A stretch of 64,000 nucleotides of DNA from Echinostoma caproni (GCA_900618425.1 UZAN01039755.1:44358-108357), one strand, 5' to 3'. Shown: positions 1-12,990, numbered from the stretch's first letter. Numbers and translations are program-made. The notes: generated from the letters alone by a model not told the origin.

Positions 1-608
1 ATTCATGAATGATTTACTGACAATCCGTCCCCTCTCTTCGATGTCTAACCATTTTGGTCTAATCTCAATCAGGATTGTGCTAAATTGGAAACTGTTTCGT
101 TTACCGGCTGCATGAAACAAATGCATCAAACGTTTCAGAAAACTAAATGACGTTCAACGGAGGTTTCATCAAATGAATATAAGTAATGCGGAGGTGGCTA
201 CGATAGTGGGAGTGAGGAATGGTGGTGATCAGCTATGATCAGACCATGCGGTGCGATGTTTGATTATGTCAAAAACGCATGTTCGAAATATATGGGTGAG
301 TCGTTGTGTACTTTGGAATCCAGTTGGATGCCTACTGCGTAAACTTTCTAGTGTTTTGTTGGGTCGTGGACACACCCGGAAGTTTCGTCGAGGCCATGCA
401 CATTCGGACAAAGTTTCTAAGGTCAACTGTATACCAACGTTTAAGCCGGAGCTGTCGAAAATGAACTGCAGGAAAACGAGTGTGAATAAGACATTAGTTC
501 ACAATTACATTCAAATTTCGAAATATGCCCACACTGGTATTTATAACAGTTTCAGAGCAACAACTGTTTTCAGTAACTCATAATCATGCCTTTACAGCTT
601 TTTTTAGG
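1..608. other. no recognised gene
   Basis: The longest frame, 251-583 on the plus strand (110 codons), is open on both strands in part and has no motif, signal peptide or splice pattern I recognise. I see nothing else in this stretch. Confidence 0.5.
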
Positions 609-875
609 TGAAACCCTAGGGGTTGGGAGGAGAACAATAAAGTGTGAAGAATCGTTCACTTTGTGTATGCGTGTGTGTTGGTGTGTTGCACACCGCATTC
701 TCAGATCTGTGCTTCCGGGGTTTTCAGTGATATCACATTAATCATGTAACCCAGTCCTGACGGTTCAGTGCTGTGTGAAAATGTATGTCTGTGTGGGCAG
801 AGGGAAAAGGTGGATTCCTGAACCCAAGGGAGATGGGGAGCTTGGATATGACGCTTCTGGGCACGTAGTTCAAGG
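609..875 (+). repeat. dispersed repeat, copy 1
   Basis: This stretch aligns by eye with 32827-33075 in the same orientation. Shared blocks in the same order are CTAGGGG(T/C)TGGG, an ATAA-rich spacer, TGTGTATGC(G/A)TGT, TTCTCAG, a GGGGTTTT/GGGATTTT block and a TGACCC/TAACCC-GGTTC-like block, with indels between them. The extent and divergence suggest an old interspersed repeat of unknown class. No coding sequence or terminal repeats are visible. Confidence 0.55.
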
Positions 876-1514
876 ATCAAATAATTGATACAGATAGATT
901 AGTATATGACCAACGTACGCATTCTAACATATTTAGACCGCTTCGGGGGAACGTGATTGCAAATTGGGTTAACGGTATCTGTGCACACAAGACTGGGATT
1001 TGACAACCAACTATCATGAGGGATGACGTAGTGTCTTACTACGGATGCGCGCACGAACAGGCTACGATTAAGTCAAAGCAAAACCGTTCAAATTTACCAG
1101 CATACAAGTTAAATATTATCTTTGAGTGCACTTTATTTTGCAATAGCTGATGTTATAGTATCACCCTGCGTTTGAACCGGTCATTTTGCTAAAGGAAACA
1201 AGACAGCTGATAATTCAGCGATTCTAATGAGGTGTTCTCTAAAAATCGTTTCTCCATTTACGTACACCGATGTGAATGAAACTTGTGTGCTGCATTGGAA
1301 CGATGAGAGGGCTTATTTTCATTCTAACAAATCAGGTTGGAATTTGTAACCAACAATGGTCGGCCGTGGGGCATAAAAAAGTTGAGTAAATTTAGACGTT
1401 GGTGATATCCCTCGGAAACAACAGCCCTTTCTCACTTCTCCATCCGACAGCAACACATAAATGTACCGAACTTGCACTTTTTTACTGTTATTGTATCATC
1501 ATTATTCGTTTCAG
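876..1514. other. no recognised gene
   Basis: AT-rich DNA with only short chance frames. It ends in a T/C-rich tract (about 1477-1514) that would serve as the acceptor for the segment that follows. Confidence 0.5.
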
Positions 1515-1655
1515 AGACGCAAATTTCAATATGCATTCCATGATCAGGCTTCAGCAACGAAAGCACTTGCTTTTCAGTTCGCAGAATCCATTGAAATGTT
1601 TCCTATTTGGACGCAAACAAACCTCGTCAAAAACCCAAAACATACACTTCCTTAA
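1515..1655 (+). CDS. possible terminal coding exon, unknown product
   Basis: A long pyrimidine-rich tract ending in TTTCAG (1509-1514) precedes 46 codons that are open in phase 0 and end at TAA (1653-1655). The encoded segment begins RRKFQYAFHDQ and is rich in K, F and Q. I do not recognise a family. No poly(A) signal follows closely. The acceptor is good, but open segments of this length next to an acceptor occur by chance in such DNA, so this is only a candidate. Confidence 0.22.
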   Translation, partial: RRKFQYAFHDQASATKALAFQFAESIEMFPIWTQTNLVKNPKHTLP

Positions 1656-4600
1656 CGTGAATTGACTCGAAGAACGGAGAGATCGATTATTCCCTTTGGT
1701 CTATGTCCAGTTTGGACAGCCGAGAAACTTGGTCTACTCGTTTCTCTTCTACCCTGATTCCCACATTCGGTCTGAACGCCAAGTAACCTTTATCTTCTTG
1801 ACATCTTGTGAGCTCACAAGTACAGATAAATATATTTGGTCTGTCGAATTACATAATACATCCCTTTGCAACAGTCCTCATATTCATATATTAGCGGTAC
1901 AATGTATCACGTAAAAGTAATATTTTATTTAGCTAAATATCATTTCATTTGTTTGTAGGGGACAGGGGTGCTTCTCATAGGTAGAACCAATTAAGGTCTG
2001 TGTAGTCGAACCCGGTAGGACATTTGCGATTCTGACTGCAGCCTAAAGTGATCGTTGCAACCGAAATTTAGGTACTCGGGAAGGCGTGGGTTTTAAACAA
2101 TTGCAGTGATTACGTGACAGGAGTTCGGCGGAGATTCGGTTCTTCTTGTCTTATTTGGGGAATGACGGTGATGTCAGTGTGTCATCCACAAATGCAGGTT
2201 TTTGAGGCAATCAGGAGTTGATCGTCCTCATTCACACAGTGGAAACGAACGCAATCTTCAAAGCCAATTACGGTTATTCCGGTGAATGGTACCGCCACTC
2301 ATCAATCCGTGAGATCTTTCCTCGAATTCTACATATTCGATTGATGCCCCCAGTGTATCTGAAATGCCAATTACTCAAAACATAGGGTTTGATGTTGTAG
2401 AAATGTGTGCTGGCCCAAACCATTCAGAATGAAAAATACAACTGCTCTCCGCGATGTGTGCTCTGCCAATTACTTTATCCTACAAAATACACGTCACGAA
2501 ATGCTACTGGATTATATTCTCCTTCCGGTCGTGCAATTTCTCTACAAACGAACCACTCCGATTGGTAGGCCATATCTGATAAAATAATAACACCACAAAT
2601 GACCAAAATTTAGAGGTAGACGCTAACCATGACGACGCGGGACCAATTCATCCTGGCAAATGTCCATGGGAATGTGAAGTACTATGCATAGAGAAAAAAC
2701 AGATAAATTTATTTATAGTTTGAGACATTTAATATCGGACATCTGTTAGCTCCGCCTATCGTTTTGCTCAATTGTTGTGAATTTCATGATAAGATGGGAA
2801 CGTGGGCGCAACATATGGTAAATGTCATTCACGCTGTTCGCCAGCTAAATAGTACTCCAAAACATCACCCTAGAGTATTGTACTGTCAAAAATAGAGATC
2901 TTTCTGATTTCGTCCGAGTTCTAGTTGCGTTGACAGTCCGTCATGTTGATGATCGAACTGTGTGGTTCAGAAGTTCAATGGACTGCGCTATGGATAAGCT
3001 TAAAACATAAACCAAAACCAAATGGCCCCGATGTAAACATCAACTCCAGGATGAAATTATCAAGTAAAGGCTATTTAAAACCTCAAAAGCTACTCTCTTC
3101 CAGTGTTAATAAGGTTTCAGCTTCACTCCCCGAGGAACACATTTAATCCTGATTAAATATTCAGGCAGCTCCGCCTAAATTTTCTATGCGTTGATGAGTT
3201 GTATTCTCATTTTACCAAAATTGATAAATCCGAAATTCCGGGGCACTGAAAAGCTGCAAAGGGACTTTACGCAATACGATTGCTAAGGTGGGACCATTGG
3301 CAGTACACCTCGTGGCGAACAATCCGTGTTCTGTTTTACCGTGAATCACAGAGGCCAGTATAGATTTAAATAACTAAATGCCTTATTCGAATTGAATAAG
3401 AACCCTTGATATGGATGGAAGACAAAAATCGAGTATGTATAGCGAAGCGATAAGAATAGGGAAACAGTCAGTTACCCTCGGTGCACATGCTTGATATCTG
3501 ACGACCACTTGAAATACCGTTATTCAAATTCACTAACGAATGATTACTAAAACATTCGAATGTTTTAATGAGGTCCCTTTATCCGCATATCCAATTTTTA
3601 TTTGGTAGTTATATACATGTTTTGGTAAGCATTGAACAAATACGATGACAATGAAGGAATTTTTTTCGGAGAAACAACTAGTTCCATCGTTCATTTTTAA
3701 AACTATGAAAACCCTGCGTGCGTTCAAAACAAAATAATCCGTCTCCCGTTTACTGCTTAGTTTTGCTTGCTTATATCCAAATTTAATGACCACATCAGCT
3801 GACAATGTTTTCATCAATGCTCATGTAAGTGTGGTAGAGACAGAATCCAGTTCTTATTAGTTCAAATTGTGCTCCAAAACCAAAAGTCTGGGTATCAATA
3901 AAATGCAGGTCTGCTGGATCTTTTTGTTCCGTTAGACCTGGTCGTTACCTTGTTTCCTCAACACAACTCCACTCGACCTGAAAGCCCCAGTTCTGGTTTA
4001 CGTGGCTAACTTCATATTCAGACATTGTTCTTTCCAAATTCATTGACATAGGCAATGCGCTTTCTGAAATATCACCTTATTTAACTACATACTTTCAATC
4101 AGTATCATATCACTGATTCTACCATAGAATTGATTTATTCCCAGAGGGTAACTTGCGGAGTGTCACCAAAGACTGATATCTGGAAACAAGATCAGAGTGT
4201 GGAAGTTCCCGTCAACATGTCTGTCACTATATGCATATGCTTGAAACGCCTATAATTCATTACCTATTAGGCATTCTTATAAAGTTTCCTCATGTGTTCA
4301 CCTATGTTATCACTTAGAAAATCACTCAAACAGATTTTACCAAAATTAAAAATCTAGAATTTTCTTGATGGGCCGACTTCATGCTAATTGAATCCGGTTG
4401 GTTTGAATATGGTGGCGCAGTAACACGGCCACTTTGTGCTGAGACAAAACATAAAGTAATAATGTTGAATGACTGTGATTTGCATAAAACGGACATGGAC
4501 TACAGTCGCAGAATAGTACAGTACCATCACACAATATGGTTCCGAATAGAATCGAATATTGAAATTTTACCACATTCAGAATCATGATTTTTAATCCCAC

Positions 4601-5329
4601 CGAGAAATTGTATTCAATCTTCCCATCGTCGTACAAATGTGTAGAAAATATCTCTTAAAATGCATTATGGGAAAGCTCAGAACCAAAGAAATAGCTTTCC
4701 GAATTTCGCAACAATTTCATGAATCTGAAACTCAGCCTGAAATCCGCGTATTAAATACATCATTAAGGACGACAACATCGTTGCCCACTCAGAACCGGCT
4801 AACTGATGCATAACAAAGTGTATTGTTACGAAGATGTCAACTACTTTTGCGGACCGCATTACAGAACAGCATTCCATTTCATTCTCCTTCATCCTTTACA
4901 GCATTTGTGTATTACTGGAGATACTTAAATCTCTTTCATGGCAACCACAATAACCTTCGAACTCTCGGTTAAAGAGATACAAGAAGAATATTGCAAAATT
5001 AGTGGTTAGCTTCTATTGAAGAATTAAACGAATTCGAAATTACGTATAAGAAAATATCATTAAGCAAGAGTACATGGGGCAGTCAGCGTTTATATCCTTC
5101 TCACAATAAAACTTCTGGCTCGGATGGGTTGTCCGAATCGGCCTTTACTTATGGAGATTCATCTATCTTCTTTGAGTTGACCAAACTCGATTCACAATGA
5201 GGGTGTTTATTCTTCTCGTGGAAACCCCAAAGGAGTTATTTGGTTTAAAATTATTTCCAAGCTTCTCGTTGTCCTTTAATCTTTTCATTGTTTGGCACCT
5301 GAAGAAACTAGGTTGGTTTTAGACTCGGT
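1656..5329. other. no recognised gene
   Basis: Several open frames (for example 2405-2587, 2943-3146, 3533-3817 minus, 4677-4892 minus) show no recognisable domain. A minus-strand tRNA B-box-like string (ACCGGGTTCGACTAC, 2003-2017) may mark an old SINE fragment, but no A box or tail could be placed. Confidence 0.5.
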
Positions 5330-6090
5330 CAAGGTTGTATCGTCTACATGCTCACTCTTCGCCAAATTCCAGAATTTACATTGCGCCCATGAACCCCCCA
5401 ATTCTATTTTCTTGATCTAAGAGTAGACTTAGACTTAGTCGGCTTCCATCTACCCTGATATTGTCTGTATTTGAAGGGCGTGCCAGAGAAGATTATTCCA
5501 ATCTGACAAGCTCTCTCTCTTTATACTAATATCCTAAACAGAATCCGAGCTAACGCTCGGTTTGTGCCTGAGTTCACCAAGGCAATCGTCAGGGATACTA
5601 TCTCTTCATTTCTGTTCCACTGTGCAATTGATGCTATTCTAGAAACAGCTTAATCTGCATGCAAAGATTTTAACATTGCTTTGCCCTCAAGGTTATGCTA
5701 GTTGATATGAAGCATGAGGACCATACTGCGTTGCTAAATGGATACCCAGATGAGTCGTAAGTTTTTTAAATGGCCTGACTGGTATTGTACCAATCCTCAG
5801 ATGGTGTTTTGTACCTTCAGCGTGACTGGGTTTCCGAAGCATTTATTAGGATTGCCTAATTGATTTTCTTCAATTTGAGATATCTACAGTGCCGTCGCCA
5901 AAATCAGTTGTATGTGAAGGGTTGTGTTGATGTTGCAGACGTTTGCTCAAGTCTGCTACATGGTGCAGAGACTGCCGTTTCTTAACCAAGGTAATGGTGG
6001 ACTATCCGGGTTCTAACATGCCACATTGCGTGAGTCTATTGGAGAGACCAGACAAGCAAGGCTGAGGTTTCGGATATCGTCAGCAGCGGA
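5330..6090 (+). pseudogene. RTE-like non-LTR retrotransposon RT relic
   Basis: Translation in shifting frames gives the palm of a non-LTR reverse transcriptase. A segment reading FLFHCAIDAILETA (5609-5650) matches the block that follows the RQG motif in these enzymes. The catalytic Y-A-D-D box is replaced by K-H-E-D-H before TALLNG (about 5701-5742), so a catalytic residue is lost. Further on come RDWVSEAF (about 5820), an NLRYLQCRRQ block (about 5875) and a final block near 6040 resembling the C-terminal end of the domain. There are several stops and frameshifts, no intact ORF and no poly(A) tail. The arrangement is typical of RTE/SR2-type elements of trematodes; the exact clade is inferred. 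The copy is long dead. Confidence 0.82.
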
Positions 6091-6105
6091 ATAGATAGAT
6101 AGATA
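6091..6105. repeat. GATA microsatellite
   Basis: Short run of ATAG/GATA units directly downstream of the RT relic. It may be the degraded simple-sequence tail of that element. Confidence 0.7.
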
Positions 6106-7225
6106 TATTGAATGACATGGCAGTGAGTTGTAAACAGTTCTGTCTATTCACTTACTTCGCAGCATTTATCTACCTGAAACTTAGTCTTAAAATTGAATCT
6201 TCGTCCAGCTTTTTGTCCTTACCTCAGCTCTTTCATCTAAATTGGGTAACCGGAAACATCAACCGAAACCGCCGGATGAATGTGCAAGTCTAATGATTGT
6301 ACAAACTGGAATTTAAACCCGAGTGGTTTGAAAACGACCTTAGATATAAAAATTTGGCATACAGTTTATGACAGACCAGCGTGTGACTGTTATGGCCGTT
6401 TATTTTTAAAGACAGTATTTTAGTGTAGTTCTAACATTTTGAGCGATTAACCGAAATATTAACACGTCATTGAATGGTACTGTCCATATATGCGCATGTT
6501 GTGGAAGTTTAAATTGGGATCACTTATCGCGAATTTATACGCCACGAGTTTGACGTTGAGACTCTCGAACATCAGACAGAAATTGAAAGACTAAAGCAAT
6601 CAACTAACCGCACACAACTCAAGAAGAATACGTGAAGCACCATGCTGATTTGAACCGCACTGCTCAATCGACCTGACACATTTACTGAATGGTGTCTATA
6701 GCTACATCAGTTCGTTTGGATCCAGCTGTTTGTGGATATTTGGATTGGAACCCAAAACACTTTGAACATCCAGTTGGGAACATCCCCTCTCGCGGCGCGT
6801 CCTGGGCTTCATACCATCCCTCTGCATTGGAGGATACAAAGTCGGTTGTGAAACAATGCACATAAAACTTTCTCGTCTTTTGGGAAAATTTACTACAACC
6901 CCAAAAAAATCCCCGTACACCAACCGGCAGGTATTATTGATAAATTACTGTCATTGTAAACTTCTTTCTCCGCATCACGTTCAGCGTAGCAGAAAATCAC
7001 TGCTGAGTTATCCAGTTGAAATGCTTGCATGATCTTGAGCCTTTGACTCCTATGACAGTGTGATCACATTCACGACCATCGAGACAATGAACGATAATAT
7101 CTAATACCCGTTTAGTAGAACTTTAGTTAATATGAGTAACACAGCAGTTGGCATCCCCTTGCTTCGCAAAATATGCCAAGAAAATTGAATGATTATCCGG
7201 CTAAAGTCTCATTGATGCTTGGCGC
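6106..7225. other. no recognised gene
   Basis: Short frames only. The minus-strand frame at 6702-6923 covers a GC-richer patch (6780-6840) without a recognisable domain. Confidence 0.45.
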
Positions 7226-7231
7226 ACCATA

Positions 7232-7275
7232 CCGTATCTGATTACTACAGTGATGAGGTCCCGACAAGGACTGTC
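7232..7275 (+). ncRNA. degenerate hammerhead-like hairpin
   Basis: The stretch carries TGATGAG (7251-7257) followed by a GTCC-CGACAA-GGAC stem-loop (7258-7271), the spacing of the core and helix II of the schistosome hammerhead ribozyme. The upstream ATTACTACAG also resembles the stem I strand of that ribozyme. The GAAAC box after helix II is absent (TGTCAT instead), so it cannot be active. It may be a relic of a ribozyme-bearing SINE or Penelope LTR, or an unrelated hairpin. Confidence 0.25.
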
Positions 7276-9729
7276 ATTTACGTTAAATCAGATTTCGAGG
7301 GACGTGCTTCAAAGTAGTGTGCCTACTTGGGTCAACTGGGCTATTTAGTGAGGAGATTTTCGACGATCGAGTTCCTTGTTCTTGCGCAAATGCATGCACT
7401 ATAGCAACGTGATCTCAATTTTCTCCACTTTCTGCGGTCTGCCCACCACACGTAGTTGAATGTGCTGATCGATCGAGTAAAGTCCCACGGTGACGTGTGA
7501 CATTTTGTCACTCTTAGGTGTGTGGCAATATGCATGAGTGTGTAAACGCATATTTTTGTAAGAGGAAATGAACGTTTCTTCGTACGTTGAGGTTCAGTCA
7601 TCGATGTGCTAACGGACATGTACCGGCAGCACTCTGCAACAACCATCGATGGTGCCTGATATATCCACATCTTTTAAAGGTGAATGCTCCTTATTCTGTG
7701 TAAAACCCCCAACCAACTTGAAATCTGTTTTTCATTTAAGTAAGTATATAACTGAACCCGTTATTTTTTATTGTTTATGTGATCTTCACCCACAACATTC
7801 CTCAATTTATCTGTATTTTTTCGAGGCCAGAATTGATGACTGGGGTGCGTGAATCTGCCTATCGGAAACTTAAATTCAATTTGTCTGACCTTTCGCCTGC
7901 CTTACTTTGCCCCAATCTTCGAATGGTTCATGCAGCGGTTCCGTATAGGTTATATATTTTCGAAACTCTCTAATTCCTTGCTTCTCCTCCGAAGGTTGCA
8001 GCAAGTTGGCTTGATGCTGCACTGGTTACCTCCTTATTGTATATCACCGTTCATGAAATCCTTGATCGGTTTTTCACACGGCTGATTCTACTAACCCGGG
8101 AATGGTATTGGGTAGATTTTCACAGTCATAATGGATATGAATAGCTCAATAGGTGTGTGTGATTGGGCTCATGCTGAGTACGATATGCACACGATCCAAA
8201 ACAAAAACAAATACGGTTCTTTATTTGCAAATGGGAAGATGTGTTGGCACAAGTTTGTCGGTCGGAAAAATGGCAGAGTAGATTCAGTTTTAGTTGAAAG
8301 CTGAACTACTGGGTGAGCGATTCCACGTGCGTTGACTATTGGTCATGATTGAATCGTTTATTGTAGCCACATCCGTGGGATGCACTCTCGACCGGAACTG
8401 CGCAAAACAAGACTGCGAGCGATCTTGGGATCCATCCTTGAACTAAGAAAGAACGGACTGTGAAGGAACTTTATTGTATCAGTTGTAGAGAAATTTAATG
8501 GAAGATTAGTTGAATAATAAACAAAATCTTGATTGGCGTAAATACAGATTAGGTTGACTTTCTCTGTCTGAATTACCTGGTGTTTTGTTTTGTCTCCCGA
8601 GATTTTAAGTGAAAATGTGAATATACAGCCCCTGATAATTGGCCTTATTGCGTATTTGGATACTAGATATTCTTGAGAAATGCTATCGATCTGGTTTCAA
8701 TAGGCTGACAGACCATATCTATCATCTACGGTTTAATTCTATGACTATCGCAGCTTGGAGCTGAAGATGATGCCCGCTCAACTTAGAGTTCAACACTTTG
8801 GGCATTATTCTTTCGTTTACTACACTAGGCATCGGAGTGAATAAATAAACGTGGAGAAGATCATCTAAGAAAAATTATCTGTTTTGCTTGTAGATCTTTG
8901 GTGACATTATGAACGCGCATGCATATTTAACTGCTAGAACAACGGATTTCATTACTGCCATCTTTTGAGAGAAACCCTAAAGAATGTTTATGTCTATGGA
9001 ACCTGAGTCTACTGCTGTTCATCAGAGGCGGGATTCAGGTTTGGAACAATGATTGCTCACGGGCACGTGCTCTCATGTAGCATCCAACGAATGGAATAAA
9101 ATTCTCTTGCTACTCATCCATTGATAAGCTATTGTGTGCGCTGCAGAGCATAGTCTTATCGCATTGGTTCCCTTCGGTTCACGTGCTCATAAGCAATAAT
9201 GCAACAACCCAGTGTTGGAACATTTGTGCATTACTATATCGAATGGTAATAAAACCCCATTATACATTTCATCATCGATTAATAGCGATGCAACTGCATA
9301 GACGACTAATCCTTAAAGGACCGCAGAACTCGACGTGATTTTCAGATTCAACTCAAATATGTGTTTGTGGTTGAAAACAAAACGCATGATTCTGGCATCA
9401 CTAGCTATGTTGAACACAATAACTAATCTGACGGCAGTGTCAGAGTTGGTGATTCAGTCTCATAAGCAATCCTACGGGGATGCTATTTGGTCTGAGTCAC
9501 ATACGAACGGAGCTGGGTATGCAGCCTGAGAGAGTGCAAAAATCAATCGAATATAGAGCCTGTATCCCTATAGGTGGTTGGTTACCTGTTACTGCCTGCA
9601 TGTAGAACGTTAGTCACTTTGTGAACACATTATAGGTACATTGTCTAATAAGCAACCCGAGAGAGTAAAACGTACACAGGAAAAGTATCGGGAATCAAAC
9701 ATTTGTGGAGGAGTACGCTGCCAAAACAG
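7276..9729. other. no recognised gene
   Basis: Only short frames in this stretch, including three overlapping plus-strand frames at 7649-8085 in T-rich sequence. No repeat family, tRNA box or retroelement motif was recognised. Confidence 0.45.
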
Positions 9730-9905
9730 GCGGTGGTAGCCCGGTGGTAACGTTACCAATTATCACCCCGGAGGACGAGTGTTCGAATCCCACCACCACC
9801 GCCTGACTTTCCCCATTTGTGTGTTGTATGGCAGCCCTTTGATTGGCCGCTTCCCCCTTCCTGAAAATTGTATCTTTGTATGCTCAATAAAAGGAAGTAA
9901 AATGA
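9730..9905 (+). mobile_element. tRNA-derived SINE, copy 1
   Basis: The first 73 nt are tRNA-like. A perfect 7-bp acceptor stem GCGGTGG/CCACCGC closes the unit (9730-9736 with 9796-9802), an A-box TAGCCCGGTGGT lies at 9737-9748 and a B-box GTTCGAATCCC at 9781-9791, all correctly spaced for an internal RNA polymerase III promoter. The D stem does not pair, so it is a SINE head and not a working tRNA. A body with GATTGGCCGC follows, then a 3' tail CTTCCTGAAAATTG...TTTGTATGC...AATAAAAGGAAGTAAA (about 9848-9903) shared with four other loci here. The sister copy lies inverted at 41700-41892. Confidence 0.88.
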
Positions 9906-10269
9906 AAAGATGAAGATGAAACTTCCCCAAGCCCTCAACACAATATCTAGCACAATACTCCATACCGTACTTAACACATTTGAATCGGTTTCTGACGCCT
10001 GATCAAACTGTCAGATTATCGGCAATGTTTGGCGTAGGAGATAGACAGATATAGTTTCAGACGTATCTTGGAAACACATATTGTGATGCTAAGGCTTGCT
10101 CAATTTTCCTTAGGTCATTTCTCTCACGTCGGAATGCATACATCAGACCAAAGGATACGGCCATATTCCTCTTGCTGGCCAATACCAACGCATGATCGAT
10201 TAGCAAACATTCCATCCGTTATGTTTTCTACTAAAACAACCCACGTTTTTTTGTTTCGTTTTTGTTCAG

Positions 10270-10414
10270 AGTGCTTACAATCCCGGGATTTGCCTTCCAT
10301 ATTCAGTCCGATCCAGAACGACGTAGTGACTGGTCTTATTCTACAGCAAAAGAATCCGCCTGTCACATGTTCGGAAGTTACAATGAAAATGCTGTTATCC
10401 AGGGCTAGTTTGAA
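10270..10414 (+). CDS. possible internal coding exon, unknown product
   Basis: A textbook acceptor (long T-rich tract ending GTTCAG at 10269) precedes 145 nt that are open after two leading bases, and GAA|GTATGC follows as a plausible donor. The reading includes DLPSIFSPIQNDVV and is mixed polar and hydrophobic, without a domain I can name. The reverse strand is also open here (10124-10366), so the strand is not secure. The case rests on splice signals only. Confidence 0.25.
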
Positions 10415-11239
10415 GTATGCTTCAATTCACTGAAGTTCGTTTTGTGCCACCGGTTGTCTGTACCTGTTTGTTCGGTTGCACATCACTCAACACGACAGTA
10501 ATTTTGTTGAATTTGAAAAAAAACTGGCTTATAATGTCCACAGAAGTATGCTTGTGATGAACGCCTTGCCCGAAAAAAAAAACATTATTCCATTCTACTT
10601 GAAGTCCGCAGTGTTTCATTTAAGTAGCAGTATAGTTGTGTCCTACCTTCGGAATATTCCGGTAGCATACTGAGAGAAAGCATCTTTTGTAACCGTTGAA
10701 TCCTGAGTTTCCAATAAAATTAGTTCAGATGTTTCACAATTAAACCAGGTACATCACAATAATTATGTTAACAAAAAAAACAATAAAATTGATAAGATTT
10801 CGCGAGATAGACTTTTTCACATATCATTCGACTTAAGTTGTGCCTTAAAGTAGGATGCGAAATTTGCAATGATCAGAAAGTTTATTGCTATTTATTTGGG
10901 TTCCTTGGTGTGTGGCTATAGTGTTCTTGACCGAGCACTTACTCCTGTAATCAGGTTGCTGTATTGGGGGTGGGAAAATAAATCGGGGGAGGGTACAGAA
11001 TTACGAAGTTCATCGTCTTCCAGTGTGGTCAGTCAGCAAGAGTGAACTTACACTGGAGCAGATGTAGGTCTCTGTAGAGCGGGCTAGTGAATGACATAAT
11101 GCTACTAGTGTTTAGTCGCGCAGCGTAGTGTTCACAAATCCTTTGAAAAAGTGCCTCATCCTGGGACGTCTGTGTGAATAAGTATACACAGATAGGGACG
11201 AAAGAATCATACATTTTGCATTCAACCATAAAATACGCA

Positions 11240-11464
11240 ATGGGCTGGAACCTGAAAATCACACGATTCTGTTTTGTATGCATCGCCTTGAACACTTTGT
11301 GTGCCAATCTCCGTTGTACTATCTCCGCAACTATATCGCTTTCTAAAGAGGATGAAATGTTTACTGTCTTTTTATTACCATGTAACGTAATAGGTTACAT
11401 TTGTTTCAACAATGAATTATCGAATACTTTTACTTCTGATGATTTAACTAGAGAAAGTGGTTAA
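11240..11464 (+). CDS. small ORF with signal-peptide-like N terminus
   Basis: Starting at the ATG at 11240 the frame gives 74 residues. A short polar start (MGWNLKITR) leads into a hydrophobic, cysteine-containing stretch to about residue 21, with a plausible signal-peptidase site after LCA. The remainder has cysteines, a second hydrophobic patch near its middle and an acidic, Ser/Thr-rich end (DDLTRESG). Codon choice looks natural for the second half. The patch could instead be a membrane segment. No family is recognised, and a frame of this length is expected by chance in the window. Confidence 0.28.
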   Translation: MGWNLKITRFCFVCIALNTLCANLRCTISATISLSKEDEMFTVFLLPCNVIGYICFNNELSNTFTSDDLTRESG

Positions 11465-12925
11465 ATTCATGAGATATGGCGTTATACCAGGAGTAGGATA
11501 AATGTTTGATTGCGATGAAAGTGGGCGGGATTATAGGTCACGTTTTCATCACGACTGACTGTCATGTCTTCTGTCATGTTGTAATGTCTGTTTACGGACA
11601 AAACTAGAGCAATGGGTCACTCTTAAGGAGATTGTTCATATCAGTACACCCTGTTCTCGGAAAGTATGTCACCAAGCTCAGATGTATCCTTCTTATAATT
11701 TTATTACCGTACTCCATACATCTGCTGACGAACCGTTCCGAGTCATCATTATGCTCTAAAACAAAGCCTAGAACTTTTTTCTGTTTTATCTGCGCTAAAA
11801 AAGTTACCTACACCATATCTTATCTTATTTGACGTAGTTCTGAGTTATTAAAAATGCGCTTGTTTTTCATCCTCTGTTTGGTTGAAATTGTTGTTTGATT
11901 CCCAACCAAACAGTATTTTTCAATAGGGAAAAAACTGTATGATTTGAGCAAAAATTCCGGATTCTTAGGATGATCTCATGTTATGAACAGCACGAGGTAA
12001 TTAATTATTCTCTCTACTCACAGGCTGATTTTGAATTCTATCGGTTTTTGTCCATACTTGGAATTCATGCCTATCGAGTGTGCGTAGTTGTGACACTTGT
12101 TATTGAATAATATACTGAATGTGGGCCTCATCGATATCACTTGGATGATCGTCGTTCTTCACATGGGTTAGTAAGATTCGTGATACGTTTTTGGCACAGT
12201 GTTAACTGATTGTAGATTATTGTGAATTTTCTTGATCTGCAGTTCGATTTGAGCACACAATTTACGCGGTGGGTACGTTCCAGTCACTAAATTCCCGCTG
12301 TGAACATTTTACGAAAGTCACTGTCCATAAGTGCGGTTGTTTATCATCTAATCGAGAAGAGAAAAGCGGAAAGCGTTTGCGGCATTAGCGCGCACGCACA
12401 ACAGTTTTGTACGGTTCCAATTCCCGGACATGTTTGGGAAAATGTCTCACTGATGACAATCTAAGCATTCTGTTTGTGGTATGCATGTTACCTTGTGTAC
12501 CGTCCACTATTTTAGGATCACGTGCTTTTTGTTGAATTTCACGTTTAAATTTTGCTTAAATTAGTTATACATGTCAGAACGATCGTTTTTGCAATCGGGG
12601 AATGGAACAAATAGACGGGAGATTTCTGTGTATCCTGAAAGACCTCTGTGTTTTCTGTGTAACTGTGAAGTAAATCATTTTTCTATTTGATTGATCTGGT
12701 TTGATTCCAGTATCAAGTACATATGGTTTGCAATCCAGTATGTGACAAAATGCGCAAATGCTTGAAGTGTCAACAAACCCCAGTGGAATGAAATTTTGAT
12801 GTTGTCCTTAGTAATATATTTTCTTCCTGTGTGACAGATCTCGTCGAACAATTGTATAAAAAGCTTTCATTGAAAACATTCCTGAGACGAAAGTTTTATT
12901 GAAAATTGTTTTGAGTGATAAATTA
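11465..12925. other. no recognised gene
   Basis: AT-rich sequence with short frames only. No tRNA boxes, retroelement blocks or repeats were recognised. Confidence 0.5.
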
Positions 12926-12990
12926 GGAACGGTCTTCAGCACATCCACCTGGAGGTCGTGAGTTCGAATGTCACTCATGTGATTGCATCA
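12926..12990 (+). mobile_element. tRNA-like SINE head fragment
   Basis: The string ACCTGGAGGTCGTG followed by AGTTCGAATGTCAC (12948-12975) has the form of the anticodon/variable-loop end and B box of a tRNA-derived SINE. The same block recurs in decayed form at 13895-13950. No A box is clear. Confidence 0.35.

Noticed and set aside
3533..3817. 94-codon minus-strand frame with an internal acceptor
   Set aside because: The acceptor tract is A-rich, no donor follows and the translation has no motif.
9730..9802. Functional tRNA gene
   Set aside because: Length and acceptor stem fit, but the D stem does not pair and an inverted diverged copy with the same non-tRNA tail exists at 41700, so it is a SINE head.
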